Shown: one piece after another, positions 50,666 through 59,357 of the stretch
Position numbering within the stretch: position 1 is the first letter of the stretch
How the letters are laid out: every line of letters starts with the position of its first letter
Origin: CAZEDU01 sp964511185
GTDB taxonomy: Bacteria > Myxococcota > Myxococcia > Myxococcales > Myxococcaceae
NCBI GenBank assembly: GCA_964511185.1
Contig: CAZEDU010000010.1
Location: 1 to 62,878, forward strand
Direction: 5' to 3'
DNA: 62,878 bases
Program-made: the position numbers and the translations under genes
Notes under the pieces: generated by a model
What the model saw: only the letters and a program-made list of their open reading frames with translations
Told to the model about the DNA's origin: nothing
Database searches by the model: none

Positions 50666-51757
50666 TCAGCGGAGGATCTCCTTCAGCTCGCGCATCAACC
50701 GCTCGTTGTGGGAGCGCAGCCCGACCGAGATGCGCAGCGCGTTGGGGAAACCGTACCCGGGCACCGGGCGCGTGATGACGCCCTTTCGCAGCAGCGCCTC
50801 GTAGATCGGCTGCGCCGGCTTGCCGAAGTCGGCGAACACGAAGTTCGCGTGGCTGGTGGGCACGTCGACGCCGAGCTGCCGAAGCTCCCGGGTCAGGTAC
50901 TCGAGCCCGTGGTGGGTCGTCTCGCGCGTCGTGCGCAGGTGCTCGACGTCGTCCAGCGCCGCGATGCCGGCGGCCTGGGCCAACGACGACAGGTTGAACG
51001 GCATGCGCGTGCGGTTGAGGTAGCCGACGAGCTGCGACTGCATGATGCCGTAGCCCAAGCGGATGCCGGCGAGCCCGTAGATCTTGCTGTAGGTGCGCAG
51101 CACGACCAGGTTCGGCATGTCGCGGAAGTAGTCCATGCCGTTGGGGTACTCGCTCCAGCCGACGTACTCGAAGTAGGCCTCGTCGAGCACGACGATGACC
51201 TCCTTCGGCACCTTGGGCAGAAACGCCTCCAGGTCCTGGCGGCTGAACGCGGTGCCCGTCGGGTTGTCGGGGTTCGCCAGGAAGATGATGCGGGTCTTCG
51301 GGCCAATGGCCGAGGCGATCGCGTCCAGGTCGTAGCGGTAGCCCGCCTTCATCGGCACTTCGACGAAGCGGCGCCCGTGCGACTGAAGGGCGACCTTGTA
51401 CATGAGGAAGGAGCCCTTGCAGAGCAGGGCCTCGTCGTCGGGCGTGGTGAAGGTGCGAATCAACAGCTCGATGATCTCGTTCGATCCGTGGCCGACGAAG
51501 ACCTCGTCGGGCTTCACGCGCAGGAACTCGGCGAGCCGGCGCACCAGGTAGAAGCTCGCGCCGTCGGGGTACAGGTGCACTTGCCGCGCGGCGCGCTCGA
51601 GCGCCTCGATGGCGAGCGGCGACGGGCCGAGCGGGTTCTCGTTCGAGGCCAGCTTGATGACGTTGGTGATGTTGTATTCGCGCTCGGTCTCTTCGATCGG
51701 CTTGCCCGGAACGTAGGGCTTGAGCGTCTCGATGTAGTCGGCGACGAGCGGACGCAT
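50666..51757 (-). CDS. hisC: Histidinol-phosphate aminotransferase
   Basis: 363 aa from ATG 51757, behind a GGTGAAG-like site. PLP class I/II aminotransferase: KLASNENPLGPSPLAIEALERAA at the start, YLVRRLAEFL, IIFLANPDNPTGTAF, VLDEAYFEYVGW, and the PLP-binding Lys in LRTYSKIYGLAGIRLGYG. It carries the histidinol-phosphate to imidazole-acetol-phosphate step of His synthesis; related family members also act on aromatic amino acids. Four bp separate it from accA upstream; cmk follows downstream. No other his gene is nearby. Confidence 0.93.
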   Translation of the reverse strand: MRPLVADYIETLKPYVPGKPIEETEREYNITNVIKLASNENPLGPSPLAIEALERAARQVHLYPDGASFYLVRRLAEFLRVKPDEVFVGHGSNEIIELLIRTFTTPDDEALLCKGSFLMYKVALQSHGRRFVEVPMKAGYRYDLDAIASAIGPKTRIIFLANPDNPTGTAFSRQDLEAFLPKVPKEVIVVLDEAYFEYVGWSEYPNGMDYFRDMPNLVVLRTYSKIYGLAGIRLGYGIMQSQLVGYLNRTRMPFNLSSLAQAAGIAALDDVEHLRTTRETTHHGLEYLTRELRQLGVDVPTSHANFVFADFGKPAQPIYEALLRKGVITRPVPGYGFPNALRISVGLRSHNERLMRELKEILR

Positions 51758-51761
51758 CACT

Positions 51762-52730
51762 TCACCGGCCGGAAAAGACACCCATGGCTCTGAACTTCTC
51801 GTACCGATCATTGACCAACGCCTCCGGCGAGAGCTTTCGAAGCTCGCTCAAGTACTTGCGCAGCGCGCTCCCCAGGTTCTTGGCGGCCACCGGCGGGTCG
51901 CGATGCGCGCCGCCGGGAGGCTCGTCGATCACCGCGTCGACCACGCCCAGCCCGAGCAAGTCCTTCGCGGTGACCTTCATCGCGTCCGCGGCCTTCTCGG
52001 CCTTCGCCGAGTCGCGGAAGAGAATCGACGCGCAGCCCTCGGGGCTGATCACCGAGTAGATGCTGTTCTCCATCATCAGCACGCGGTTGCCCACGCCGAT
52101 CGCGAGCGCGCCGCCCGAGCCGCCCTCCCCGATGACGGTGGAGATGATCGGCACCTGGAGCCGGCTCATCACCTCGAGGTTGACCGCGATCGCCTCCGCC
52201 TGTCCGCGCTCCTCCGCGCCGATGCCGGGGTACGCGCCGGGCGTGTCGACGAAGGTGAAGATCGGCCGGCGGAAGCGCTCCGCCAGCTCCATCAAGCGGC
52301 GCGCCTTGCGGTACCCCTCGGGGCGCGGCATGCCGAAGTTCCGCGCCATGTTCTCCTTGGTGCTGCGGCCCTTCTGGTGCCCGAGCACCAGCACCGGCTC
52401 GCCCTCGAAGCGCGCGAAGCCACCGACGATGCTCGGGTCCTCGGCGAACGCGCGGTCCCCCGAGAGCTCGAAGAAGTCGGTGAACAGCATGCCGAGGTAG
52501 TCGAGGAAGTACGGCCGCGCGTTGTGGCGAGACAGCTGCACGACCTGCCAGCGGCTCAGGTCGTTGAAGATCTCGTCCTGCAGCTTGCGCGCCTTCTTCT
52601 CGAGCTTGGTGATCTCGTTCGAGAAGTCGATCGTGCTGCTCTCGGAAAGCTTCTTGAGCTCCTCGATCTTCTTTTCCAGCTCGAGGAGCGGTCTTTCGAA
52701 CTCGAGCGCGTAAGTGCTGCTGAAGGCCAT
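51762..52730 (-). CDS. accA: Acetyl-CoA carboxylase carboxyltransferase subunit alpha
   Basis: 322 aa from ATG 52730 (MAFSSTYALEFERPLLELEKKIEELKKL); the longer upstream frame is not protein-like. Conserved AccA blocks: RPYFLDYLGMLFTDFFELSGDRAF, GRSTKENMARNFGMPRPEGYRKA, TFVDTPGAYPGIGAEERGQAEAIA, TVIGEGGSGGALAIGVGNRVLMMEN (oxyanion-hole glycine region), and SPEGCASILFRD. With AccD it transfers CO2 from carboxybiotin to acetyl-CoA to give malonyl-CoA, the first step of fatty acid synthesis. The start is 76 bp from the divergent glycosyltransferase start. Confidence 0.96.
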   Translation of the reverse strand: MAFSSTYALEFERPLLELEKKIEELKKLSESSTIDFSNEITKLEKKARKLQDEIFNDLSRWQVVQLSRHNARPYFLDYLGMLFTDFFELSGDRAFAEDPSIVGGFARFEGEPVLVLGHQKGRSTKENMARNFGMPRPEGYRKARRLMELAERFRRPIFTFVDTPGAYPGIGAEERGQAEAIAVNLEVMSRLQVPIISTVIGEGGSGGALAIGVGNRVLMMENSIYSVISPEGCASILFRDSAKAEKAADAMKVTAKDLLGLGVVDAVIDEPPGGAHRDPPVAAKNLGSALRKYLSELRKLSPEALVNDRYEKFRAMGVFSGR

Positions 52731-52806
52731 GGAGAGTCGGCTGCCTAGCATGCCCCGCCCACAGCTGCCTAGATGCCAGCGGGCGAGTTGGGTTAAACGG
52801 CCGGCC

Positions 52807-53526
52807 GTGCTGGTTTCGCTCATCATCCCGGTTTTCAACGAGAAGGCGACCCTGCCCGAGCTGCTCCGACGGGTGGTCGCGGTGGACCTGCCGAAGGAGC
52901 TCATCGTCGTGGACGACTGCTCCAGCGATGGCAGCCGCGAGCTCCTCTCCCAGCTGCAGACGCACGGCCTGAGCGCCCTGGGCGCCGCCCGGCCACAGAA
53001 CGAGAACCGGCTGCAGATCCTGTTTCAGCCCAGGAACCAGGGGAAAGGCGCCGCGCTGCGTCGAGGCTTCGCCGCCGCCACGGGCGACGTCGTGGTCGTG
53101 CAGGACGCCGACCTCGAGTACGACCCGCGCGACCTGCCGCGCGTGATCCAGCCCATCGTCGATGGAGACGCCGACGTCGTCTATGGCAGCCGCTTCACCG
53201 GCACGCCGCGCCGGGTGCTGTACTTCTGGCACACGGTGGTCAACGTGGGGCTCACCACGCTGTCGAACATGACGAGCGGGCTCAACCTCACCGACATGGA
53301 GACCGGCTACAAGGCGTTCCGGCGCCAGGTGGTGCAGTCGCTCGATCTCGAAGAGGACCGCTTCGGCATCGAGCCCGAGATCACCGCGAAGGTCGCCAAG
53401 GGCCGGTACCGCGTCTTCGAGGTGCCGATCAGCTACCACGGCCGCACCTACGAAGAGGGAAAGAAGATCGGCTGGAAAGACGGCGCGCGCGCCCTCTACG
53501 CCATCGTGAAGTACGCGGTGAAGTGA
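52807..53526 (+). CDS. Family 2 glycosyltransferase (dolichol-phosphate-mannose-synthase-like)
   Basis: About 239 aa from GTG 52807; the longer frame to 52714 would overlap the accA start region and is less likely. GT-A fold: SLIIPVFNEKATLPELLRRV, LIVVDDCSSDGSRELL, nucleotide-sugar and metal site VVVQDADLEYDPRDL, then GSRFTGTPRR, and the conserved ETGYKAFRRQVVQSLDLEEDRFGIEPEIT. It resembles the dolichol/undecaprenyl-phosphate mannose/glucose synthases, without C-terminal membrane segments. It likely glycosylates a lipid carrier for surface polymers. Confidence 0.88.
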   Translation: MLVSLIIPVFNEKATLPELLRRVVAVDLPKELIVVDDCSSDGSRELLSQLQTHGLSALGAARPQNENRLQILFQPRNQGKGAALRRGFAAATGDVVVVQDADLEYDPRDLPRVIQPIVDGDADVVYGSRFTGTPRRVLYFWHTVVNVGLTTLSNMTSGLNLTDMETGYKAFRRQVVQSLDLEEDRFGIEPEITAKVAKGRYRVFEVPISYHGRTYEEGKKIGWKDGARALYAIVKYAVK

Positions 53527-53530
53527 AGAT

Positions 53531-53561
53531 GGGGGACTGTCCCTGAAAGGGACTGTCCCCG
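53531..53561. repeat. Palindromic GGGAC-N-GTCCC repeat, copy C (two units)
   Basis: GGGGGACTGTCCC, TGAAA, GGGACTGTCCCCG. The two units are in direct order as in copies A and B; the third inverted unit is missing. It begins 4 bp after the glycosyltransferase stop. Confidence 0.8.
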
Positions 53562-53592
53562 TCTTTGACGAGCCGCGAGCGCGCTACGGCCT

Positions 53593-55539
53593 TCAGGCGG
53601 CCTTGATCTTCGCCGGGTCGGTCAACGCGTACCACGCGGTGCGGAACGCCTTGAGCTCGCGCAGGCCCGCGGGGTGACGGCCGAGCGCGGGCGCCACCGT
53701 GACCGGCAGCGCCGTCTTCTTCTCGAGCGTCTTGGCCGCGTTGAGCTCGTTCTTGCGGCGGTTCTCGCACTTCGGGCAGGTCGACTTGGGCAGCACGCGG
53801 TTGACGAGCACGCGCTCGACCGCGAGCTTGCGGACCTTGAGGTATTCGACGAACCGCTCGGTGCGGACCCCGGTGAGCTCGTCGCCGCGGGTGACGACCA
53901 CGAAGCGCGACTCGGTCGGGGTCGCGAGCGCCTCCTCGAAACGCTTCACGTGCTTGAGCAGCATCGAGATCTCGTCGGCGAGCTCACCCATGCCCTTGGC
54001 GCGGTACTTCACCAGCACGCCGAGCAGCGCGGTCAGCCAGCCCCGCGCCACCTCGGGCAGCTCGAGGATCCGCATCCCATTCCCGGTCGGGCTGGGGTCG
54101 ACGACGATCCGCTTGAAGCGCTCCTGCATCAGCGCGTCGGCGAGCGCCGAGAGCGCGGCCAGCTCGTCCATGCCCGGCGGCGCGGCGTCCAGCAGGTTGC
54201 GCAGCACCTCGCGATCGTAAACCGGCTCCTGGCCCTTCACTTCGGGGCCGAAGACCTTGTCGGCCTTCTCCTTGATGCGGCGCTTGAGCGCGGCGAACCA
54301 AGCCGGCGTGTCCAACTCGCGGGCGTACAGCCCCTTGGTGCCCTTCACCTGCGTCTCGGTGTCGGTGAGCCGGCTCAGCAGCACGTCGGAGAGCGAGTGC
54401 GCCGGGTCGGTCGAGATGAGCAGCACCGGGCCTTCTTTTTCGGTCAGCGTCACCGCGGCGGCGGCGGCGCACGAGCTCTTGCCCACCCCGCCTTGCCCCA
54501 CGAAGAAGATGAGGCGCGTGGGAGGAAGCGGAGGCGCCGCGATGGGCGGCATCGACGGGGCGCGCACCAGCGCCGGCGGACCTTCGGCCGCAGAGAACTC
54601 CAGCGTCTTGGTCTCTTTGTTCGCCGCCCACTCCTTGGCGAGCTTCTTCACCGCGTCGAGGCCGCGCGGCTGAACCTCGCGCTTGCCCAGAAGCGAAACC
54701 GGCACCGCGCGATCGAGCGCTTGGTACTTGCGGACGTGCGGCGCCTGCAGGCCGCGGCGGCCCTGGCACGCCGGGCAGCCCGTGTGATCTTCGATGTGAT
54801 TCGAGACGATCTCGACGATGGGGATCGACCGCTCGCGCAGCGCATTGAACAGCAGTCGGCCCTGCGCCTCGGGCACCGGCTCGGCGATCGTGATGAGGTG
54901 AAACGCCGTCTTCGCCGGGTCCTTCAGCAGCGCGGCGGCGCGATCGACCTGGGCGCGAATCGCGTCGAGCCCTTCCAGCGCGACCGCCGGAGCGACCTCT
55001 TTCTTCACCGCCTTCACCTTCTCGGGCTTCTCCGCCTTCACGACAGAGAGGAAGCGGCGGAACGCGAGCGGCGCGTCGAACAGGCGAAGCAGGTGCGCGG
55101 TGGCCGGAAGATCGACGATCACCCGCTCGTACGACTCGGTCAGCGACATCAGGTGCATCAGCGTCGCGAGCTCTTCGAGGCCCGAGAGCGACTGGGCGAA
55201 GATCGCCTGAATGTCCTCGTCGCTCAGCACCGTGCCCTTCTGCGCCGCCTGCTGCAGCGCCGGGCGATAGGTCTTCAAGAACGCGTCGAGGACCGGGGCG
55301 GCGTCGAGCTCGGCGACGAACAGCCCGCCGTCGCCCTTGCCCGCCGCGAGCTTGGTCGGCTTGCCGGTGAACTTTTTCTTGAGAAGGTCCGCGAGCCCCC
55401 GCGAGGGGTCGAGCGAGAGGAGAAGAACTTTCTCCTTGGGGTTCGCCTCAGAAAGGTTTAAGGCATAGGCGGTGGCCAGGGTGGTCTTGCCTGCACCTCC
55501 CTTGCCTCCAAAAAAGTGCAGCTTCTGCGCTTCGCTCAT
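53593..55539 (-). CDS. Double-length ArsA/Get3-type ATPase (tandem fused)
   Basis: 648 aa from ATG 55539; the reading frame beyond lacks protein-like features. Two full P-loop halves: first Walker A GGKGGAGKTTLATAYAL (about residue 10-20) with switch LSLDPSRGLADLL; second GQGGVGKSSCAAAAAV (about 355) with STDPAHSLSDVLL. Each half carries a C-P-x-C motif (GCPACQGRR near 265 and TCPKCENRR near 605), the zinc-dimer motif of Get3-type proteins. Eukaryotic Get3 inserts tail-anchored proteins; ArsA drives arsenite export. No arsenic gene is near, so a chaperone-like role is more plausible. Function in bacteria is unknown. Confidence 0.87.
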   Translation of the reverse strand: MSEAQKLHFFGGKGGAGKTTLATAYALNLSEANPKEKVLLLSLDPSRGLADLLKKKFTGKPTKLAAGKGDGGLFVAELDAAPVLDAFLKTYRPALQQAAQKGTVLSDEDIQAIFAQSLSGLEELATLMHLMSLTESYERVIVDLPATAHLLRLFDAPLAFRRFLSVVKAEKPEKVKAVKKEVAPAVALEGLDAIRAQVDRAAALLKDPAKTAFHLITIAEPVPEAQGRLLFNALRERSIPIVEIVSNHIEDHTGCPACQGRRGLQAPHVRKYQALDRAVPVSLLGKREVQPRGLDAVKKLAKEWAANKETKTLEFSAAEGPPALVRAPSMPPIAAPPLPPTRLIFFVGQGGVGKSSCAAAAAVTLTEKEGPVLLISTDPAHSLSDVLLSRLTDTETQVKGTKGLYARELDTPAWFAALKRRIKEKADKVFGPEVKGQEPVYDREVLRNLLDAAPPGMDELAALSALADALMQERFKRIVVDPSPTGNGMRILELPEVARGWLTALLGVLVKYRAKGMGELADEISMLLKHVKRFEEALATPTESRFVVVTRGDELTGVRTERFVEYLKVRKLAVERVLVNRVLPKSTCPKCENRRKNELNAAKTLEKKTALPVTVAPALGRHPAGLRELKAFRTAWYALTDPAKIKAA

Positions 55540-55712
55540 GTACTTGGGCCTTACTGGAGAGGGCGGGAGAGTCCCTCTTCCGGGGGTCAAAAGTCAAGCA
55601 GTGGCGCGGGTTTTGGACCCTTTCATGTCCAAGCCGCTGAAACTCGGGGCCAATGTAGGACCCCCCGCTTGAGGCCTGCCCGCCCGCTTCACTCCCAGCA
55701 GCCTTCTACCGC

Positions 55713-57161
55713 TCAGTGGGCGATCACATTCCCAGGGGTCGGGGCCGACGGATGGGCCGCTTTCACGGGGGGCTCTCCGGGCGTTTGGGGGCCCGTGGCC
55801 TGCGCGGCGCGGGCCTCGGCGGCGTAGCGGTTGAGCTTGTTGTAGAGCGTCTTTTCGCTCACCCCGAGGATCTCCGCGGTGCGGGCCTTGTTGCCGCCGT
55901 TCCGCTGCAGGCTCCCCAGGATGTACTCCTTCTCGACGGTGTCGAGCGTGAGCCCGAACGGCAGGCGGAAGCTCTGGCGCTCGGGGCCGCGGGCGGCCAT
56001 GTCGGGCGGCAGGTGCTCGCGGGTGATGAGCTCGCCGTCGCACAAGATGACCGCGCGCTCGACTGAGTTGCGCAGCTCGCGGATGTTGCCGGGCCAGTCG
56101 TGGTTCTTGAGCAGCTCGAGGGCGTCGGGGTGGACGCCGGCCACGCGCTTGCCCGAGTCGGAGTTGAACTTCTCCACGAAGTACTGAACGAGCAGCGGCA
56201 CGTCTTCGCGGCGCTCGCGCAGCGGCGGCAGCCCGATCTGGAACACGTTCAACCGGAAGAAGAGATCCTCGCGGAAGCGGCCGTTCTTGATCTCCGAGCG
56301 CAGGTCGCGGTTCGTCGCGCAGAGCACGCGCACGTCGACCTCGATCTCCACCTTGCCGCCGAGCCGCCGCAGCCTGCCCTCCTCGAGGACGCGGAGGAGC
56401 TTGGCCTGCAGCTCGATGGGGATCTCGCCGACCTCGTCGAGGAACAGCGTGCCGCCGTGGGCGAGCTCGAAGACGCCCGGCCGGCGCTGGTCGGCCCCGG
56501 TGAACGCGCCGCGCTCGTGGCCGAAGATCTCCGACTCCATCAGCGTGGCGGGAATCGAGGCGCAGTTCACGGCGATGAACGGCTTGTCGCGGCGCGACGA
56601 CAGGTTGTGCACCGAGCGCGCGACCATCTCTTTGCCGGTGCCGGACTCACCGGTGATGGCCACCGAAGCCTTCGCGGGCGCGACCTTCTGAATGAGCTCG
56701 AAGACCCGGCGCATCGCGGCCGACTGACCGATGAACTCGCTCGAGCCGAGCTGCTTGAGCCGCCGGCGCAGGCCCTGCACTTCGCGCATCGTCTCCTTCT
56801 TCTCCAGCGCGCGGTCGATGCAGGTCTTCAGCCGCGCCGAGTCGAGCGGCTTCTCGATGAAGTCGTAAGCGCCCTCGCGGATCGCTTCGACCGCCGCGTC
56901 GACCGTGGCGCGCCCGGTGAGGAAGATGACCGGGCAGTCGGGCATCTCCTCGCGCAGCGTGCGCAAGAGCCACAGCCCGTCGGTCTCCGGCATCGCCAGA
57001 TCCGAGAGCACCACGTCGGGGTGAAACTCGATGGCCTTGCGGACGGCTTCGTTGCCGTCGTTGGCGGTCTCCACTTTGTGGCCCCACAGGCCCAGCATCT
57101 CCGCCAAGGCCTCGCAGGTCGCCTGCTCGTCGTCGACTGCCAGGATCCGTGCGCCGTTCAA
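55713..57161 (-). CDS. NtrC-family sigma-54-dependent response regulator
   Basis: About 482 aa. The start is taken as TTG 57161, which overlaps the kinase stop as TTGA with GGGAG upstream; longer frames contain no protein-like residues. Receiver domain: VDDEQATC (Asp10-11), phospho-Asp54 in VVLSDLAMPETDG, then KPLDSARLK (Lys). The AAA+ domain (about 140-380) has GESGTGKEMVARSVH and the sigma-54 contact loop RGAFTGADQRRPG. The C-terminal Fis-type HTH is near 425-465 (RNGGNKARTAEILGVSEKTLYNKLNRY). It activates sigma-54 promoters on phosphorylation; targets unknown. It is co-translated with the kinase upstream. Confidence 0.94.
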   Translation of the reverse strand: MNGARILAVDDEQATCEALAEMLGLWGHKVETANDGNEAVRKAIEFHPDVVLSDLAMPETDGLWLLRTLREEMPDCPVIFLTGRATVDAAVEAIREGAYDFIEKPLDSARLKTCIDRALEKKETMREVQGLRRRLKQLGSSEFIGQSAAMRRVFELIQKVAPAKASVAITGESGTGKEMVARSVHNLSSRRDKPFIAVNCASIPATLMESEIFGHERGAFTGADQRRPGVFELAHGGTLFLDEVGEIPIELQAKLLRVLEEGRLRRLGGKVEIEVDVRVLCATNRDLRSEIKNGRFREDLFFRLNVFQIGLPPLRERREDVPLLVQYFVEKFNSDSGKRVAGVHPDALELLKNHDWPGNIRELRNSVERAVILCDGELITREHLPPDMAARGPERQSFRLPFGLTLDTVEKEYILGSLQRNGGNKARTAEILGVSEKTLYNKLNRYAAEARAAQATGPQTPGEPPVKAAHPSAPTPGNVIAH

Positions 57162-57871
57162 AGGTGCTCTCCCTCGCGCCCCGCCAAGCGATTTCTCGAA
57201 GACCACTGCACCTCGGTGACTCGTCCTCTCACGTCGATCCTTCCACCGTTCTCGTGGACCGTGGCGCTCAGCGCCTGCAGCGCGTGCATCGAAGGCTCGT
57301 CACCGACCTGCGGACCTCCGTCTTCGACGCGGTAGACCCACTTTCCTTCCTCGCTTCTTAACGACACGTGCACGTCGGCGCCGGCGGCCGAGCGTTGCAG
57401 CGCTCGCAGAATCGGCTGAATGGCGACGAACGACAGCGCGGCCGACTCGCCGTCGATCCGGGCGTTCGGGTCGACGCTGGCGCGCAGCGGCACGCGGCGT
57501 TTCCGCGACTCGTGGCCCAGGACCTCGCACGCGCGAGAGACGAGCAGACCAAAGTCCACGTCGGTGCGCCCCGAGCGCCGCGGGCTCAAGAAGTCGGCGA
57601 ACGCGCGCAGCATCTCGTCGACGCGCAGCACCTGCTCCCGGATGGAGCGGATGCTCTTCTCGTGGCTCGCCGGAAGGGAGCCGCCGAGCTCGCGCTTGAG
57701 CCGCTCGGCCAGCACCTCGATGTTGATCGAGATCGCATTGAGGGGGTTGCGCGCCTCGTGGAGCAGGCCGTCGACGAGCGGCGCCACCAGCGTGTGCCGG
57801 CCCGCGTCGATGGCGGGCTCCTGAATTTTTTCCTGCCCGCTCGCGCGGAGCGCCTCGGAAGACCTGAGCAC
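57158..57871 (-). CDS. Histidine kinase with degenerate ATP-binding domain
   Basis: 237 aa from GTG 57871, immediately after a textbook GGAGGTGA. No membrane or signal segment, so cytoplasmic. Phospho-acceptor His38 is in LLHEARNPLNAISINIEVL, the NtrB type HisKA. The ATPase part is short: the N-box is FVAIQPILRALQRSAAG without the usual Asn, the G1 region reads DGGPQVGDE rather than DxGxG, and no GxGLG block is seen. It may be a kinase with weak or no ATPase activity, needing a partner kinase, or a phosphatase. It lies in front of the NtrC-type regulator and is translationally coupled to it. Confidence 0.78.
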   Translation of the reverse strand: MLRSSEALRASGQEKIQEPAIDAGRHTLVAPLVDGLLHEARNPLNAISINIEVLAERLKRELGGSLPASHEKSIRSIREQVLRVDEMLRAFADFLSPRRSGRTDVDFGLLVSRACEVLGHESRKRRVPLRASVDPNARIDGESAALSFVAIQPILRALQRSAAGADVHVSLRSEEGKWVYRVEDGGPQVGDEPSMHALQALSATVHENGGRIDVRGRVTEVQWSSRNRLAGREGEHL

Positions 57872-57929
57872 CGCTCACCTCCGGTTGATTTTTTGCGCGC
57901 TGCCGCACCGCTGCCCGACTGCGCGGCAG

Positions 57930-57958
57930 GATTTAGGAATGAGGTTCTGGACCGTCAA
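57930..57958 (-). promoter_or_regulatory. Predicted sigma-70 promoter of the kinase-regulator pair
   Basis: Reading the minus strand, TTGACG (57958-57953), 17 bases, then TAAATC (57935-57930). Transcription would start near 57923, giving a leader of about 50 nt before the kinase GTG. No alternative -24/-12 sigma-54 element is visible. Confidence 0.45.
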
Positions 57959-58066
57959 CGGGCACGCCTGAAAAAACTGCCGACCGATGACAGCGCCTGA
58001 ACAATTGGCCCAACGAAGAGCCAACGATCTGCCCGGTCGTTAAAATTTCGGCGTTGGGCGCGGGCG

Positions 58067-58522
58067 CTAGCCGACGCGCGCGGCGACGGCGGGCGTGTTC
58101 GGGTCGAGCGAGACGAGCTCGATGTTGAGCCGCGAGGCGAAATCGAAGATGCGCTGGTCGCGATAGAACTCGCCGAAGACGATGCGCACGCAGCCCGAGT
58201 TGGCGATGAGCTTGAAGCACGGCCAGCAAGGGCTGGCGGTCGTGTAGATGGTCGCGCCGTCGATGGCGACGCCGTTCTTCGCGGCCTGGATGATGGCGTT
58301 GGCTTCGGCGTGCACGGTGGCGACGCAGTGGCCGTTCTCCATCATGTGGCCGACGTCATCGCAGTGCGGCAGGCCGCGGATCGAGCCGTTGTAGCCTGTC
58401 GACAGGATGGTCTTGTCGCGCACCAGGAGCGCGCCGACGTGCTTGCGCTCACAGGTGGCGCGGCTGGCGACCTGCTTCGCGATGTCCATGAAGTACTGAT
58501 CCCACGAGCTGCGCTGGGTCAT
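58067..58522 (-). CDS. dCMP deaminase / ComE-type cytidine deaminase
   Basis: 151 aa. Zinc motifs are VATVHAEANAIIQAAKNG (His-Ala-Glu, catalytic Glu) and TTASPCWPCFKLIANSGC (P-C-x2-C). The N-terminal block RATCERKHVGALLVRDKTILSTGYNGSIRGLPHCDD is standard for bacterial ComEB-type dCMP deaminases. It converts dCMP to dUMP, the precursor of dTMP. It stands as a single gene; the serine protease gene is 22 bp upstream on the same strand. Length and motif order match the family closely. Confidence 0.93.
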   Translation of the reverse strand: MTQRSSWDQYFMDIAKQVASRATCERKHVGALLVRDKTILSTGYNGSIRGLPHCDDVGHMMENGHCVATVHAEANAIIQAAKNGVAIDGATIYTTASPCWPCFKLIANSGCVRIVFGEFYRDQRIFDFASRLNIELVSLDPNTPAVAARVG

Positions 58523-58544
58523 GGGAGGGAGTTTAGCGGTGTTT

Positions 58545-59357
58545 TCAGTTTTGGGCGCGGGCCTCTTGGGCGAGGAAGCGCTGAAAGCCGTTCTGGGTCA
58601 GGAAGGCGCGGACCTTGGCGACCGGCGCGGCGAAGGTCTCTCCAGGCATCGGCACGTCGAAGCTGAAGTCCTTCTGCTCGACCGCGAAGCCCACCTTGGC
58701 GGTGCGGTAGCCCTCGACGAGCGCGACGAGCTTGCCGGACGAGAGCGAGTAGACGCCGCCGCCGGACGAGCCGTAGCCGATGGCGGCGTCGGTCTTGAGC
58801 ATCACGGGGTGGCGGCGCTTCGGGTCGCGCTCGACCTGCGAGACCAGCCCGCCCGAGATGGACAGCGCCCGGCCAAAAGGCGCGGCGACGACCACGACGT
58901 CATCGCCCAGGTGCACCTCTTCGTCCTCGGCGAGGCGGGCGGCCGGCAGCGCGGCGCCGTGGACCTTGAGGAGCGCCAGGTCCATCTCCGGGACCTTGCC
59001 CATCGCGATCGGCTGGGCGAGGTACTCCATGACCTCGATGCCCTGGTCGGCGATGACGACCAGCTTGCCGTTCTGCAGCTTGCCGACGTCCAGCACGTGC
59101 GCGTTGGTGAGCACGTAGCTCATCGCGCCGCTCGCGCTCGTCTCGCTGCCCACGACCACGCCCGACGCCGTACGCTTGGGCTGATCGCCGTCCATCACCA
59201 CGAGGCGGACGTTGTGAGGCAGCACGTCGCGCACGATGGCGCGGCGGCTCATCGCGGGATCCGACATCGACGAAAGAGGCGCCACCGGCGCGGCGCGTTG
59301 GGTGGAGGCGCAGCCCAGCGCGACGAGGGCCCCCAGAAGGAACGACAGGCGTGGCAT
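58545..59357 (-). CDS. Trypsin-like serine protease, lipoprotein
   Basis: About 270 aa from ATG 59357 (MPRLSFLLGALVALGC), with lipobox VALGC. Trypsin-type fold with candidate triad: His in YVLTNAHVLDVG, Asp in PEMDLALLKVHG, Ser in IGYGSSGGGVYSLSSG (the usual GNSGG appears as GSSGG). No PDZ domain follows, so it is not HtrA-like in full. It is expected to be outer-membrane-tethered and to cleave periplasmic or surface proteins. Whether the active site works is uncertain but the key residues are present. Confidence 0.82.
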   Translation of the reverse strand: MPRLSFLLGALVALGCASTQRAAPVAPLSSMSDPAMSRRAIVRDVLPHNVRLVVMDGDQPKRTASGVVVGSETSASGAMSYVLTNAHVLDVGKLQNGKLVVIADQGIEVMEYLAQPIAMGKVPEMDLALLKVHGAALPAARLAEDEEVHLGDDVVVVAAPFGRALSISGGLVSQVERDPKRRHPVMLKTDAAIGYGSSGGGVYSLSSGKLVALVEGYRTAKVGFAVEQKDFSFDVPMPGETFAAPVAKVRAFLTQNGFQRFLAQEARAQN

